Assembly: GCF_032118995.1 (NCBI RefSeq)
Contig: NC_092663.1
Coordinates: forward strand, 3,100,001-3,164,000
Length of the DNA: 64,000 nucleotides
Direction: 5' to 3'
Origin: Asterias amurensis
Taxonomy: Eukaryota > Echinodermata > Asteroidea > Forcipulatida > Asteriidae
The translations under genes and the position numbers were made by a program. This document shows positions 1 to 11,229 of this stretch, piece by piece. The notes under the pieces were generated by a model, which was not told the origin of the DNA, did no database searches, and worked only from the letters and a program-made list of their open reading frames with translations. Positions within the stretch are counted from its first letter, which is position 1, and each line of letters opens with the position of its first letter.

Positions 1-330
1 ACTGTGGAGACTCTTGGTAATTACTCAAAAATAATTGTTAGCATTAAAACTTACTTGGTAAACGAACAATGGAGAGAGCTGTTGATAGTTTAAAACATTG
101 TCTGAAACGGCTCCCTCTGAAGTAACAAAGTTTTTGAGAAAGAGGTAATTTCTCAGTCAAATATTTGATTGATTTCGTGGGGCCTGGAGGTCTCGTGCGA
201 CACATCCTTTGTTATCTCGCAACTTCGCGACCAATTGAGTTCAAATTTTAGGTTTGTTATTGGGATACACAAAGTGAGAATACTGGTCTTTGACAAGTAC
301 CAAAGGTGTCTATATAGTGCCTTTAGATCC
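1..330 (+). mobile_element. Partial copy of the abundant ~390 bp MITE
   Basis: The window opens inside this copy. It carries the family landmarks in order: the GGTAATTACTC start, the AACGGCTCCCTCTGAAGTAA block and the closing ACTGGTCTTTGAC block. It ends at a degenerate AGTGCCTTTAG rather than CTTTAA. It lies in the first intron of the calcium-sensor gene read on the minus strand. Confidence 0.75.
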
Positions 331-545
331 AACGTGGGGAGATTTACGTTGTTTTGTACGATACTTGCACTCAAAGCACACAAATTAATTGTGCAACACA
401 GGTGTTTTTTCTTTTATCAGTCTCTTGTAACTTCGATAACAAATGGAGCCAAAGTTTTTACAGGTTATATGCATACGATTGAGATACAGCAATTGGGAAT
501 GCTGGTCTTTGACAATTACCAAAAGGTGTCATGCCAATTGCGTTA
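331..545 (+). mobile_element. Second 3' part of the same MITE family
   Basis: Only the right half is present, from the AAGCACACAA block through a tract matching ATTATCTCGCAACTTCG to CTTTGACAATTACC. It sits directly behind the first fragment in the same orientation, so the two form a tandem pair or a partly duplicated copy. Confidence 0.6.
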
Positions 546-579
546 AAAATAGTTTTAAATTGTTTTGTGCGATACTTGC

Positions 580-688
580 CTTTTCGGAATGCTTTGTAGC
601 ATTCCTGCAGCTCCTGTTCGTTGAAACTCGTTGCTTTCTTTAGATCAGCCAGTACCTCAGGTTTTAACTTACTGTTCTGTTTCCCCAT
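580..688 (-). CDS. First coding exon of a neuronal calcium sensor (visinin/hippocalcin type)
   Basis: This 109 nt exon encodes 36 residues and starts MGKQNSKLKPEVLADL. That is the N-terminus typical of hippocalcin, neurocalcin and VILIP proteins, including the MGK-type N-myristoylation signal and the SKL-PEV block. The following FNEQELQECYKAFRK aligns with the family's E-L-x-x-W-Y-K-G-F segment at the start of EF-hand 1. Family members are membrane-docking Ca2+ switches in neurons and other cells. The exon ends in phase 1 at AAAAG followed by GCAAGT, so the donor appears to be of the rare GC type. The leftover G would start a GAY Asp codon, as in the family motif K-D-C-P. Two conserved residues differ: the usual Trp is Cys and the usual Gly is Ala. 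The remaining exons, with the EF hands, would lie left of the window. It could be a decayed copy, but the frame is intact. Confidence 0.7.
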
Positions 689-756
689 TCTGTGTTGGTT
701 TCAGCTCATGCCGAAGTAGACTGTCATGAATGTTTACCGATCAACAGTTTGAAACT

Positions 757-1160
757 TTAAAGGAATACGTTGCCTTGGATCAGTCGAGTTGGTCTTTGAA
801 AAGCGTTTGATAACCGTTTGTTATAAGGGGGGTTTGTTATAAAATGCATATGGTTAGAAAGATGTTTGAAAAGTAGAATACAATGATCCACCCTCATTTG
901 CCTCAAAGTTGCGTTATTTTTATTTTACTTTGCAAACTAACACTGTCGGCCATTTGTTGGAATCAACAATTTGACTCCCACAATGGCCGACCGTGTTTGT
1001 CGACGTGGTAAAAGGAAAACCGGGCAATTTCAAGTGATACTGGTGTGGATCATTATGCTACTTTTAAAATACCTATCTAATCATAAGCATTTTATAACAA
1101 ACGGTTACAGACGCTTTTCAAAGACCAAATCGACCGATCCAAGGCAAAGTGTTCCTTTAA
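757..1160. mobile_element. 404 bp MITE with long terminal inverted repeats
   Basis: Both ends read TTAAAGGAA(T/C)A and continue as an inverted repeat of about 70 bp, including CCTTGGATC and CTTTGAAAAGCG and their complements near 1110-1155. The TTAA flanks fit the Kolobok/T2 style of MITE. The intervening sequence has no coding potential I trust. Confidence 0.75.
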
Positions 1161-1841
1161 CAGCAAATCATAAACCGCAATCATGCCTCCCAGAACCTTA
1201 CCTAAAGTTGGCAAAATAACTTCATCATAGTATCAAACAGTCATCTTATTTGGTTGATACGGTCTTCCAAATCGAACCGATCGAGCCAGTTTCGGTGTGC
1301 TGCGATGTTGCCATGGTGATCTATGCACTTCTGATTTATTGTGATCGGACGAATCAATTGCGATCAAAGCCCTTTGCCAATAACAAAGGTGTTCACAGTT
1401 TATGCATGAATACTTCTTTAGAAAATGCTACCAGTTCTGCCCACGCTTTTTAGCCTTTATGTTTTTAACCTTTTTAACCTAACCTTGTGTGCCGGCCATG
1501 CAAAAACAGATTTTACTATGAACAGGATTGGTATAGAGCCGACAGTCACAGGCAGGGCAGTGTTCATGTTTTGTCAGATCAACCATGAAATAGCAGACCT
1601 GGTGAAAACTCCCATTTACTTGAAAATGTGTCCATCACAAAACTGCAACTCAATTATGGAGCAAACAGATACGATAATATATCTCATTTTAGAGATAGTT
1701 ATTACATGGTGTTACCGCAAACCTTACCATGCAAAGTTTCAAATCCTACATAATATATACGTTGACAATGGATACGTGTCAGATTTTTGAATCGCAAATC
1801 ATTGATTATCTATTTAAGGACAAAAATGGACACACTTTGAC
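1161..1841. other. Unassigned intergenic DNA
   Basis: No gene, strong repeat or hairpin was recognised. An open frame of 121 codons at 1425-1790 has no familiar motif and a composition like the surrounding DNA. Confidence 0.5.
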
Positions 1842-2075
1842 TTAAAGGCACATTACAGAACTTTATCTTTTGCTAACAAAACAGTTGCTGGTATAGTGAA
1901 GCACTTTATGTTATCAACCATACATAAACTGACAAACCTGTAGCCAGTTTGAGCTCTATCGGCCATCTGGCTCACGAGAAAATAGAGAGAAAAAATTAAA
2001 AATTTTGCATGACATCTGTTCAAAAAAGACGATTTTTTATTTTGTTTTTTTGCAAATTCTGCAATGTTCCTTTAA
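1842..2075. mobile_element. 234 bp MITE with TTAAAGG ends
   Basis: The left end TTAAAGGCACATTACAGAA is mirrored by the right end TTCTGCAATGTTCCTTTAA, with two mismatches in 19 bp. This is a different family from the 390 bp MITE but has the same TTAA target style. Confidence 0.7.
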
Positions 2076-2383
2076 GTTTTATGGCAAAACAACACCCAAA
2101 AAACATTTGTGTGTTATGTTCTTGTCACATCTGGATTGAATTTGAATTGTTTGTTAAACTTACTGCTCACTTTTACATGTTATACTCGGTTTGCAAATCC
2201 ACTTATCTTTGTATTGTAGAGAGGCAGTCAGTGGGATGCGGCTTTAAAAAAGAAATAGTTCATCAAAATAGCTCAAACTACAATCTTTGTGATTGTAATG
2301 TTTTTTGAAACTGTATATTTGTTTTGTATCTCATTGCCACTTCACCATAAAACCATTCCGTTGAAAATTAATTTTTTTATAGT

Positions 2384-2760
2384 TTAAAGGCATGCACTGG
2401 ACATCTTTGGTAATTGTCAAAGACCAGTCTTCTAACTTAATGCATCTCAACAAATGCATAGAAAGGCAAACCTGTGCAAATTTTGACTCAATTGGTCGTT
2501 GAAGTTGCGAGAGAATAATGGAAAAAGAAAAAAAAAACACTTGTCGCACAAGTTGTTTGCTTTTAGATGCCTTGACCGAGGTCTCAATTTCTATTTTAGT
2601 GAGAAATTACTTCTTTCTTGAAAACTACGTTACTTCAGAGGGAGCCGTTTCTCACAATGTTTTATACTATCCACAGCTCTCCATTGCTGTTTACCAAGTA
2701 TAATTGTATGCTTACAATTAGTTTGACTAATCACCAACAGTTTTCAGTGCCTGCCTTTAA
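2384..2760 (-). mobile_element. 390 bp-family MITE, near complete
   Basis: The copy runs from TTAAAGGCATGCACTGGACA to TCAGTGCCTGCCTTTAA. It keeps the GGGAGCCGTTTCTCACAATG block near 2640. Confidence 0.8.
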
Positions 2761-3719
2761 AGGCAAAGTGACAATGTAGCACACAAAATGGCGATGCACG
2801 AGTTGCCATAATTTACTATTGACCAATCATTACCCAGATGAAGCTTACGTAAATGTAACCCGGAAAAAGGGTACACTTAGAATAAGAATGAATAAAGCTA
2901 AATAAAAATGCTAACTATGGGGGCACTCGCTTGAACAAATGAGAAAAACCAAGATCGGATAGGGCTAAGACCCGAGGAGATGCAAAAAATAGGAACAGTG
3001 ACTCAAAGTGTAGGTTTCTCAACAAAATAATAAAAAATAGCTTTATTGACTATAAATCAATCAACAAAAGCAGTATTGCACAATAAAAACCTCTAGACCA
3101 AACTCAGGATCTAAATTTTCTTCCTTATAAACCTTAAATTAAACCAGTCAAACCTAAACCAAGATATTAAACTGAGACTCAAAAAACCCAAACTAAACCA
3201 GAGTTAAACCATAAACTGAAACACAGTTAAACCCGATTAAAACTAAAACACAGTTAAACCCGATTAAAACTAAAACACAGTGCCAAAGAAAAGTTACAAA
3301 TTAAAATCAAAATGGCGTTAGGAAACCTGTGTAAATAAAACAACAAGAGGCACAATTGCAGAATACCCTAAGTTCTAAGAATACCCTCTAAGTTCCCTTG
3401 TTGTAGCCAGCTACAGCTACAGCTACAGCTACGACGACTTTTGACCTCCATATATGCGGTCACCGGTCACGAATGAGTGAACGAGACTATCCATGACCAT
3501 ACGTGCATACTTATGATGTATTTACATGTTACATGTAGGATGGGTATGTACATGTACAGTACACATAGGCCTTGTTCCCATGGTTTACTTTATTTCCAAC
3601 CACAATAAGGCACTGGGGATGAGCAAAGGGTTACCATTACTGTCGGATTTATTTATTTTGTGTGTTAAACTTACTTATTTGCAAAGATCCTGATTCTTTT
3701 TATAAATTTTAGTTTTCGG
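2761..3719. other. Non-coding stretch with small tandem repeats
   Basis: No gene was seen. Near 3217-3285 a unit of about 27 bp (ACACAGTTAAACCCGATTAA) is repeated two to three times. At 3410-3432 the hexamer GCTACA repeats about four times. That hexamer resembles the GTAGCC/GCTACA text of the array that follows. Confidence 0.5.
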
Positions 3720-4525
3720 CTAACCCATGTAGCCGATGTAGCCGCAAATCGGTACACCCTTTGAACTTAAACATTTTACAACCATCCCATATACTTTAGT
3801 GCACGTCCATATTGGACGTGTAATTAAGTATAGGGGATGGTTGAAAAATGTTTAAGTCCAAAGGGTGTACCGGTTTGTGGCTACAGCGGCTACATGGGCT
3901 ACAAGAACAAGGCTCCATTGAAGCATGCAGTAACATATGGTTGGTACTTAGTATAGGGGATGGTTGAAAAATGTTTAAGTCCAAAGGGTGTACCGGTTTG
4001 CGGCTTAAACATTTTTCAACCATCCCCCATACTGAAAAGTCGCGTCCATATTTTACTGCATGCTTCAATGGAGCCTCGTTCTTGTAGCCCATGTAGCCGC
4101 TGTAGCCACAAACCGGTACACCCTTTGGACTTAAACATTTTTCAACCATCCCCTATACTTAAGTGCACATCCATATTTTACTGCATGCTTCAATACACCC
4201 TCGTTCGTGTAGCCCATGTAGCCGCTGTAGCCGCAAACCCGTACACCCTTTGGCCTTAAACATTTTAAAACCATCCCCTATACTTAAGTGCACGTCCATA
4301 TTTTACTGCATGCTTCAATGGAGCCTCGTTCTTGTAGCCCATGTAGCCGCTGTAGCCGCAAACCGGTACACCTTTTGGACTTAAACATTTTACCACCATC
4401 CCCCATACTTAAGTGCACGTCCATATTTTACTGCATGCTTCAATGGAGCCTCGTTCTTGTAGCCCATGTAGCCGCTGTAGCCACAAACCCGTACACCCTT
4501 TGGACTTAAACATTTTTCAACCACA
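3720..4525. repeat. Tandem array of ~125 bp units with an inverted block
   Basis: The unit contains GTACACCCTTTGGACTTAAA, CAACCATCCCCTATACTTAA, TTTTACTGCATGCTTCAATG and TGTAGCCCATGTAGCCGC. About four direct copies occupy 4010-4525 and part of one lies at 3720-3800. The block at 3828-4005 holds the unit in the opposite orientation, so the array contains head-to-head junctions. Open frames here arise because the unit is free of stops in some frames. Confidence 0.9.
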
Positions 4526-5169
4526 AGAAATACAATTGATTAAAATACAGTTCTATCAAGTTTAGGAAGAAACACATGGTCTTTAAAAATGCAATCCAAT
4601 GTTTAAGAAAAGTAACTTCCAAGACAGAATCTTAACAAATATAACTTTAGAAATGAACTTCTAAGGAAACACAGGAATATTACAATTGTCAAAATATTTA
4701 TACAATAACAAAATGAAAGTATATGCTTACCGAGTCCAGAATAGCAGAAAATACTTGAAGATTGCAAATTAATCGTAGAAGTTAAAACTTGTGATGAGAG
4801 AACACATAAATGTGCAGTGTTCCTCTTTCGCTGCCTGGCTGCTATCTGATTATATACAATGCACTGGATGGGTCACTACACTACCAAAGGATTAAGAAAC
4901 TGTTTACCAACATGTAACAAAAGACTTCTAAGAAATAACAAACTACACTGTACAGGGGTGCAATAAAACAGCTGAAGGGACAATGTAAACAGGAAAAGGC
5001 AGTTAACTAGAACCTGGAATTAACTAACTTGAATAATAACACAATGAATTTTCTACCCCTACTACACTCACCACTACTACTACTATGTCGCCACTCGCCA
5101 CATTGTTGTCCTCAACAATGTTAAATTTAGACAATAAGCAACTAAAATGAATTTACAGCAAAAATGAAT
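4526..5169. other. AT-rich DNA without recognised features
   Basis: I see no exon, hairpin or repeat that I can support between the tandem array and the next MITE. Confidence 0.5.
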
Positions 5170-5543
5170 TTAAAGCCATTGGACCCTTTCGGTACAGAAA
5201 AAAAAAAAAAAGTTCACAGATTTACGAATAATTTACAGGGTTTACAGAAGGTAATGGTGAAAGACTTCTCTTGAAATATTAGTCCATGAAATGCTTTACT
5301 TTTTGAGAAAACGGTAAAACAATATAAATTCTCGTTAACGAGAATTACGGATTTGTTATAAACACATGTCATGACACGGCGAAACGCGCGAAAACAGGAG
5401 TAAGTTTTCCCGTTATTTTCTCCCGACTCCGATGTCCGATTGAGCCTAGATTTCCACAGGTTTGTTATTTGATATAGAAGTTGTGATACACGAAGTGTGG
5501 GCCTTGGACAATACTGTTTACCGAAAGGGTCCAATGGCTTTAA
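5170..5543. mobile_element. MITE of a second TTAA family (CCATTGGACCC ends)
   Basis: The ends are TTAAAGCCATTGGACCCTTT and its complement. The centre holds the perfect palindrome AATTCTCGTTAACGAGAATT. A close relative lies at 14405-14777 in intron 2 of the first reductase gene. Confidence 0.85.
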
Positions 5544-5662
5544 TACAAAAGAAAACAAAGATACAAAATCACGGCCAAAAATAACTTAGACGAGCCATAT
5601 GTATAGTTTCCCTGAAACCCTTATCATTGAATGAAACTTGGAGACTATGCAACTCGGCCACC

Positions 5663-6205
5663 TTAGAGATTTAGGTAAAACGAAACCTCCAAGTACTTAA
5701 TGTCTCCACTGACGTCTTCCTTGTATGATAGTACCCCATCCTTCATTACCAGACTATCCCACACTTTTACAAGTCTCTTGACTGCTCCCGATTCTCTCTC
5801 AAGTTGATGAGGGCTCGGCCTCTTCCCACCAGACGACTTCAACTCTCTTACCCTGGAAACGACTGGGTCTTCCTGTTGAGCTGACTTTAGGTTGACAATG
5901 GAAGGAGTTGGCCGAGTTGCTTCTACTGGAGTAGGATCTTCCTGCTTTAGTGGTGATGGTGAATAGAACACTGTTGTCGGTTTGGACTGCTGGCCATGAA
6001 AATCACGCCATTGCCCCTGGCAACTCGCGGGTTCTCGTCTGCTCCGAGCAGAACTCCATCTCTGACGACCGGCGTCCATTTGCATATGCAACTTCTCCAG
6101 CAGATCTCCTTGGTGTCGCTGTTGTGCAACAATCTCTGCAAGGAGACTCTTCACCTCCACCAGCAGATTTCTCTCCTCTGGCTCCTCCATCTTTTTCTCC
6201 TCCAA
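5663..6205 (-). mobile_element. LTR retroelement fossil, probably Ty3/Gypsy
   Basis: A minus-strand stretch encodes a Glu/Leu-rich segment followed by text of the kind found just before the integrase of Gypsy-like polyproteins (RVRELKSSGGKRPSPHQL and VWDSLVMKDGVLSY). Reverse transcriptase, RNase H and most of the integrase are missing and no LTRs were seen, so this is a broken, internally deleted remnant. Age cannot be judged from one copy. It lies just past the 3' end of the DUF3431 gene. Confidence 0.5.
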
Positions 6206-6336
6206 CAGAACTGGGCCTTGAGCTTGGGATCTTTACACATGCACAGCCAATGAAACTATTGGGTTTGTAAAGCCGGTGCCTGCTATTTTTATCCTATGGA
6301 TAAAGACATGCGGCTAGTGTACGTACGAATCGGCGT

Positions 6337-8344
6337 TTAGCATACGGCAATAAAACGCCACAATCTTTCTATATAATGACCCTCCTCAGGGTTCGGGTGA
6401 TCATCCACGTATGAAATCATTTTCTGATAAAATTCCTTCGGATACTTTTGGAGACACTTTCTTGTCGCTGAGAAACAGCCCGACCAACAATGCTCGATGA
6501 ACTGCGGCGGCGCCCTTCCAAATAGCTCTCGAAAAAACTGTCCAAATGTACTGTTTGTATGGCGCATAGTACCACGGGCGTATTCAGCTTTCCATTTTCC
6601 GCCGAAAGCAATCCTTCCCCAGTTTGTGTTCTTTCCAATCAGTATACATGGCACTCCACTTCTTGCTTTTTCGAGAAATTTCGTCGGAGTGGTATAGCAA
6701 GTCTTTGAACTGCCATGGTTGTCTATTTTGCCTTGGAGAAATACAGTTACATTTGCCAGGTTTTCGTAGTTATTGATAATGTGGTAGAGATAGGTGTGGC
6801 CCTCCCTCCCAACGTTGGGGAGTTTCTGCCAGTCTTTGACGCTAAATGGCGGTTTTGATCCTAAAAAGTGACTTTTGTCGTACACGTGGGTAAAACTAGC
6901 CACTGGTTTCAACCAGTCAAGATTCTCATCGTAGTGGGCTATGACGAACTCGTACTCCATCACTGGCGTTGGTGTCGAATGCCTTTGTGTGGTTCCTGTA
7001 TGAAGATAAAAAGAAGAGATTATCAGAAAATTAAAAAAAAAAAATTGATGCATCAACTATGTATTTGCACCAAATGTTTCAAATGTTACGGAGCTCATGA
7101 GTGAGCGCATTTCACAATAATGCAACTGTGTCTGATGAAGTTGCTTCGCTCGAGTTAGGCCTGATATTATTTAAACAATAGACTTTTGGGACGCTTGGTG
7201 GCACCAGACTTACTTGGTAAAATCTATTGTTCTCGGTCATGTGTGTATGCTCAGAACTACGTAAACAATGGACATTTACATGTGGTAAGTCTGCTGCCAC
7301 CTAGCGTCCCGAAGTCTCTAATTGGTATTAATCACTCTTAAAATTAATGACAATAAAAACCTTTGATTAGAAACTTCAGCCGAGTTTATATTGATTTTTG
7401 GGGTTGAAAAACATTAATGAGAAACATTTTACTTCGAAGTGTGGTAAAAAGAAAGAAAAAAAATATCGTTTCTATGTGCAAGCGTTTTTGAGATATTTGA
7501 AACAAATATTTGTTGAAACGTAATTGTTCACATGTTTTTTGTTTATTATAATCTACATAATAGAACGATCAAATCGAAAGGTATGACCTTATCTGTCATA
7601 AAGGGTGGCTGCAATGCTTTTTTTTATTCATTTAAACGATTAAACAGGACTTTTGAAACCTTACATATTTTTAATTATTTTTTATTAAATGCGCAAGTAT
7701 TTTAAAAACGGTTTTAAAGAGATTAGGGGAACCCGCCCGTCCCTAAAAGGGAGCCTTCATTTGCAAAAAACATGACGTTATGTCTGTAACCCGAGCTGTA
7801 CGACCTTGTGAATAGTACAGGTACACACGTGTGCAGTGTGTGGCCTGGTACCTAGGCGCGTGTAGTTAGGGTCCAGACTTTTTTTTGCCGATGATTTTGT
7901 TTGTATTCCCGACATGACGTCGATGGTAGGGGGGGGGGGGGGGCGGTAACAATCCACAGAGCTTATTCGCTAAGTACACAAGTTAGATATATCGGGAATA
8001 AACAAAACACATTTTATTGATGTTCAAAACATATTTCTGAAGTAAATGACAGCAAAATTAACTGTTTTATTTTAATTCACTGCAGCATCCCTTTAATTTA
8101 AACAAATTCGTGTTGTTATGTAGAATCAAGCGAAATGTTTGATCTATTTTTATTTACCGATGATCTACATTCACAATATTTTAATCTGTAAACTTGAAAG
8201 TCACTTACCTTTTACTTCTGACTGATCTTGTGTTGGATACAAAATGGTGTACCTGGAAACATGTCTTCCATACAGCGAGTAAAACACGTATATTGATACA
8301 ATACTGCAGACGAGGGCTCCGACTACTACTCGGTGCTTGGACAT
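6337..8344 (-). CDS. DUF3431-domain type II membrane protein, two exons
   Basis: Exon 1 is 8209-8344 and exon 2 is 6337-6995, joined in phase 1 by a GT-AG intron (donor AAAAG/GTAAGT, acceptor TTCATACAG). Together they encode 264 residues ending in TAA. Residues about 6-24 (VVVGALVCSIVSIYVFYSLY) form one hydrophobic segment after a short basic start, which suggests a signal anchor with a luminal C-terminus. From about residue 57 the text matches DUF3431: FVIAHYDENLDWL, LPNVGREGHTYLYHI, NVTVFLQGKID and, near the end, NPEEGHYIERLW. The family's biochemical role is unknown to me. An in-frame ATG five codons upstream (8357-8359) is an alternative start. The intron carries a TIR element at 7180-7317. 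The retroelement fossil begins 130 bp beyond the stop. Confidence 0.82.
7180..7317. mobile_element. 138 bp TIR element in the DUF3431 intron
   Basis: The left end AGACTTTTGGGACGCTTGG and the complement of the right end, AGACTTCGGGACGCTAGG, match over about 33 bp with few mismatches, continuing through GTGGCA and CAGACTTAC. It is a non-autonomous DNA element of unknown superfamily. Confidence 0.7.
7318..8200. other. Remainder of the DUF3431 intron
   Basis: AT-rich sequence with a G run at about 7928-7943. No further exon was recognised. Close to 7396 the string TTTTTGGGGTTGAA resembles the outer end of the tRNA-half hairpin element, but the rest of that element is absent. Confidence 0.5.
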
Positions 8345-9121
8345 TTTTGGTGAAATCATTTTTCATTTGTCTTATAACAAAATATAGATACTCTATCCAA
8401 CAATGTGTGTTTTATTTTGGTACAACTGTAGAATGCAGGTACACTTCGAAGCTTCGACTGCGCCTCCGCGGAGACGGAGTCGCGGTGCGTTCATACCATT
8501 GATCTCCATTATGCCATGGTTATTCCTCCATGATTATACTGACTGGATAGGACATTTGCGTGCATAAACACGCGGCCGAACAATGGCGGCGCAATTCCTT
8601 CAAACGGGTAAATATTAATGTGCACTTGGTCGGGTTTGAGTCTGTCAGTTGAAGCAATTTATTCCTCCATGGTTGAAGTTGTAAATTAAGAATAGAAAAG
8701 AGGGGAAAACATGACGATCGATAGTTTGATAAGTATGAAAAAGTTTCTGATTGAAATGCAAATAAAGCAAACTAATAACACTTTACATTTTTGTCTATCA
8801 AATGCCCTATTAATATTATGATAATGACATTATTTCTAAACAAAAACTCGGACGAGAAACTGTATTGGGATTCAGGTACATGTTTTTTTAATTCTTTCAG
8901 TTCATTGAGAAACTGACAATAAACCATATAAACTTAAAGACAAAACAAGAGTCGCTCCTATAATTTAAAATTCGAGTAGGTCTATGCAAACTAAGACTAG
9001 AGTGAGAACCACATACTCGCTAAAATAGAGAGAAAAGGACAAGAAAGATAAAAACAAAATACAATGTGATAATTGAGAGTTGCCTCCATTAACGAATTTA
9101 AACTTATTGTTTAGCTTCTAT

Positions 9122-9700
9122 TCATTGAAAAACAATCCCAACAGCCAAACTTTCATAACCTTTTTTACTGTTTCGCCAGAAATAAATACTTTTATTTCGG
9201 TCAAAAATAACGAAGCCGGCTATTTCTGAGACGACTGATCCTCTCAACGAACTTGTAATGTTTGTACCGTCTTCTTTCCCGATCCTTTGAATTATTGATG
9301 CTATGACAAACACCTTGTTGGATCCCGGGCTTCCCGTCCTTGTCGATTCCAGAAAACCATCTGTAACGGAGTGAAAACAAAAATTGCTCGATAAAAATAA
9401 CAAATACTTGGCCTTTAATAATTATTTTTATGAATGATAGTTTAAATTTCCTGCCTAATATTTGTAACGTTAGATATAATAATAATAATAATAATAATAT
9501 GAATCATTAAAAAAATGCAAAGGCTTACTTACTTCTGTGGAAAGACAATCCATTTGCCGACTCAGTTTTCCCTCCTCCGGCGATTGACAGCCGCGCACAC
9601 CTTCACCATAAGCATTTTTAGTTTGTTTGATCCAATTCCAAAAATTTTAAATCCCCAAAATGACAATAATTATTAAAAGGACGAAAACTTCTCCCTGTTT
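9122..9700 (-). pseudogene. Doubtful minus-strand coding remnant
   Basis: Two neighbouring blocks look exon-like on the minus strand. At 9122-9383 an acceptor-like TTACAG is followed by 80 open codons ending IYFWRNSKKGYESLAVGIVFQ-stop. At 9536-9700 a block ends at a good donor (ACAGAA/GTAAGT) and encodes WIKQTKNAYGEGVRGC, preceded by VFVLLIIIVILGI and a stop. The two frames do not join across this donor and acceptor. It may be a decayed gene, a misread exon pair or chance. No family was recognised. Confidence 0.2.
9475..9499. repeat. TAA microsatellite
   Basis: About eight uninterrupted AAT/TAA triplets. Confidence 0.9.
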
Positions 9701-10039
9701 GCAGCAACTCCGTTTAAAAGTGTACAACGCATTTCGTGTGACGAACGGTCTTCACCCGTTTTAAAAATTATTAATATTGCCCTAATACACTTGACCCCAT
9801 TAGAGGATTATTTAATAAAGGGAAAGAAAGCCTTTATTTTTTTAAGAATGAGAGCAACAATGGCAAGCAACCGGTTTATATCTTACCGGATTTTAACGAT
9901 GTTGATGGTGATTGGACGATCGCAACATTGTGTAACTTTAGTATGCAATGACACTGTATGATGGCGCACAAAAGAGACCTCGCAAATCGCACTGTCAAAA
10001 TAACCAATTGTGGTGCAAGATATGCGAAGAGATTTCCTA

Positions 10040-11020
10040 TGGTACATGTACGTAAGGAGGACGGAAAGTGGACATCTGCTTTTCTGGTGTCAGAAATGCA
10101 GAAAAGCAGATTTTATGGTTGTTTTTTTTTTTTTATACATGAATTTTTCTCCTTTTCTACTTTTCTGTTACCAGAAAAGCAGGTTTTACCTTTTCTCCTA
10201 ATGCTGGCGGACGAAAAGTGGCCATTTGCATGTCTGCTACCAGAATAGTAGAAAAGCAGGTTTGACGTTTTGTGAAAATGCCATTTTCTATTTCTTTGCT
10301 TTTCTGCCACCTGAAAAGCAGATTTTACTCTGGCGGACGAAAAGTGTCCATTTTTTTCTGCTATCAGAATATTAGAAAAGCAGATTTAACGTTTTGTGAA
10401 AATGCAATTTTCTATTTCTCTGCTTTTCAGCCACCTGAAAAGCAGATTTTACTCGGCGCCGAAAAGTGGCTCCTTTCAGATACCGGAAAATCATATTTTA
10501 CCTATAGGTGGCCGAAAAGTGGTTATTTGTTTTTTTCGTTCAAAGGACCGCCCGTGAATGTTTCAGTTTATTTATGGAGGACGGAAAGTGGCCATCTGCT
10601 TTTCTGGAATCAGAAAAGCAGAAAAGCAGATTTTATGTTTTCTATATGAGAAATTTTCTCCTTTCCTACGTTTCTGCTACCTGAAAAGCAGATTGAACGT
10701 TTTGTGAAATTGCATTTTCTACGTTTCTACTTTTCTGTTACTAGAGAAGCAGGTTTTACTTTTTCTCCTAATGCTTGCGGACGAAAATTGGTCATTTGCT
10801 TTTCTGCTACCAGAATAGTAGAAAAGCAGATTTAACGTTTTGTGAAAATGCAGTTTTCTATTTCTCTGCTTTTCAGCCAGCTGAAAAGCAGATTTTACTT
10901 GGGCGGCCGAAAAGTGGCCATCTCCTTTTCTTCATTCAGATACCGACCGGAAAATCATATTTTACCTAGGCAGTAGGTGGCCGAAAAGTGGCCATTTGCT
11001 TTTTCGCTTTCAAAGGACGG
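10040..11020. repeat. Degenerate satellite built on AGAAAAGCAGATTTTAC
   Basis: Roughly 1 kb in which AAAAGCAGATTTTAC, GGACGAAAAGTGGCCATTTG and TCTGCTACCAGAATAGTAG recur in a loosely repeated order every 100-250 bp. The units are diverged and rearranged, which suggests an old array. Open frames across it are repeat artefacts. Confidence 0.85.
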
Positions 11021-11229
11021 CCCGTGAACGTGAATCATAAAAAAAATGCGCACAATGCACGACGCCGAACTGTGTTTGTGTTTGTGTTGGGGAACCAATC
11101 ACGTCAGTTAGTCGATACTGGAAGAAGTATGGCCTACTTTTGTGATGACCGCGCAGGCGGCGCGGCATCTGAAAGGAATACTCTGGCGGAGGTTTCACGG
11201 CTACCATCCAAAATAGACTTCGGCTCCCT

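Noticed and set aside
2331-2549. Recurring frames with LISRPQVLNLRS-type text here and at 12132, 14979, 46801, 51271 and 57289
   Set aside because: The same peptide appears wherever the 390 bp MITE occurs; it is not a gene family.
3796-4509. Several open frames of 73-117 codons on both strands
   Set aside because: They fall wholly in the ~125 bp tandem array and repeat the same peptide; this is repeat-driven.
9958-10969. Frames of up to 125 codons with FCYQNSRKADLTF-type repeats
   Set aside because: They come from the degenerate AAAAGCAGA satellite; the repeated peptides shift frame between units.
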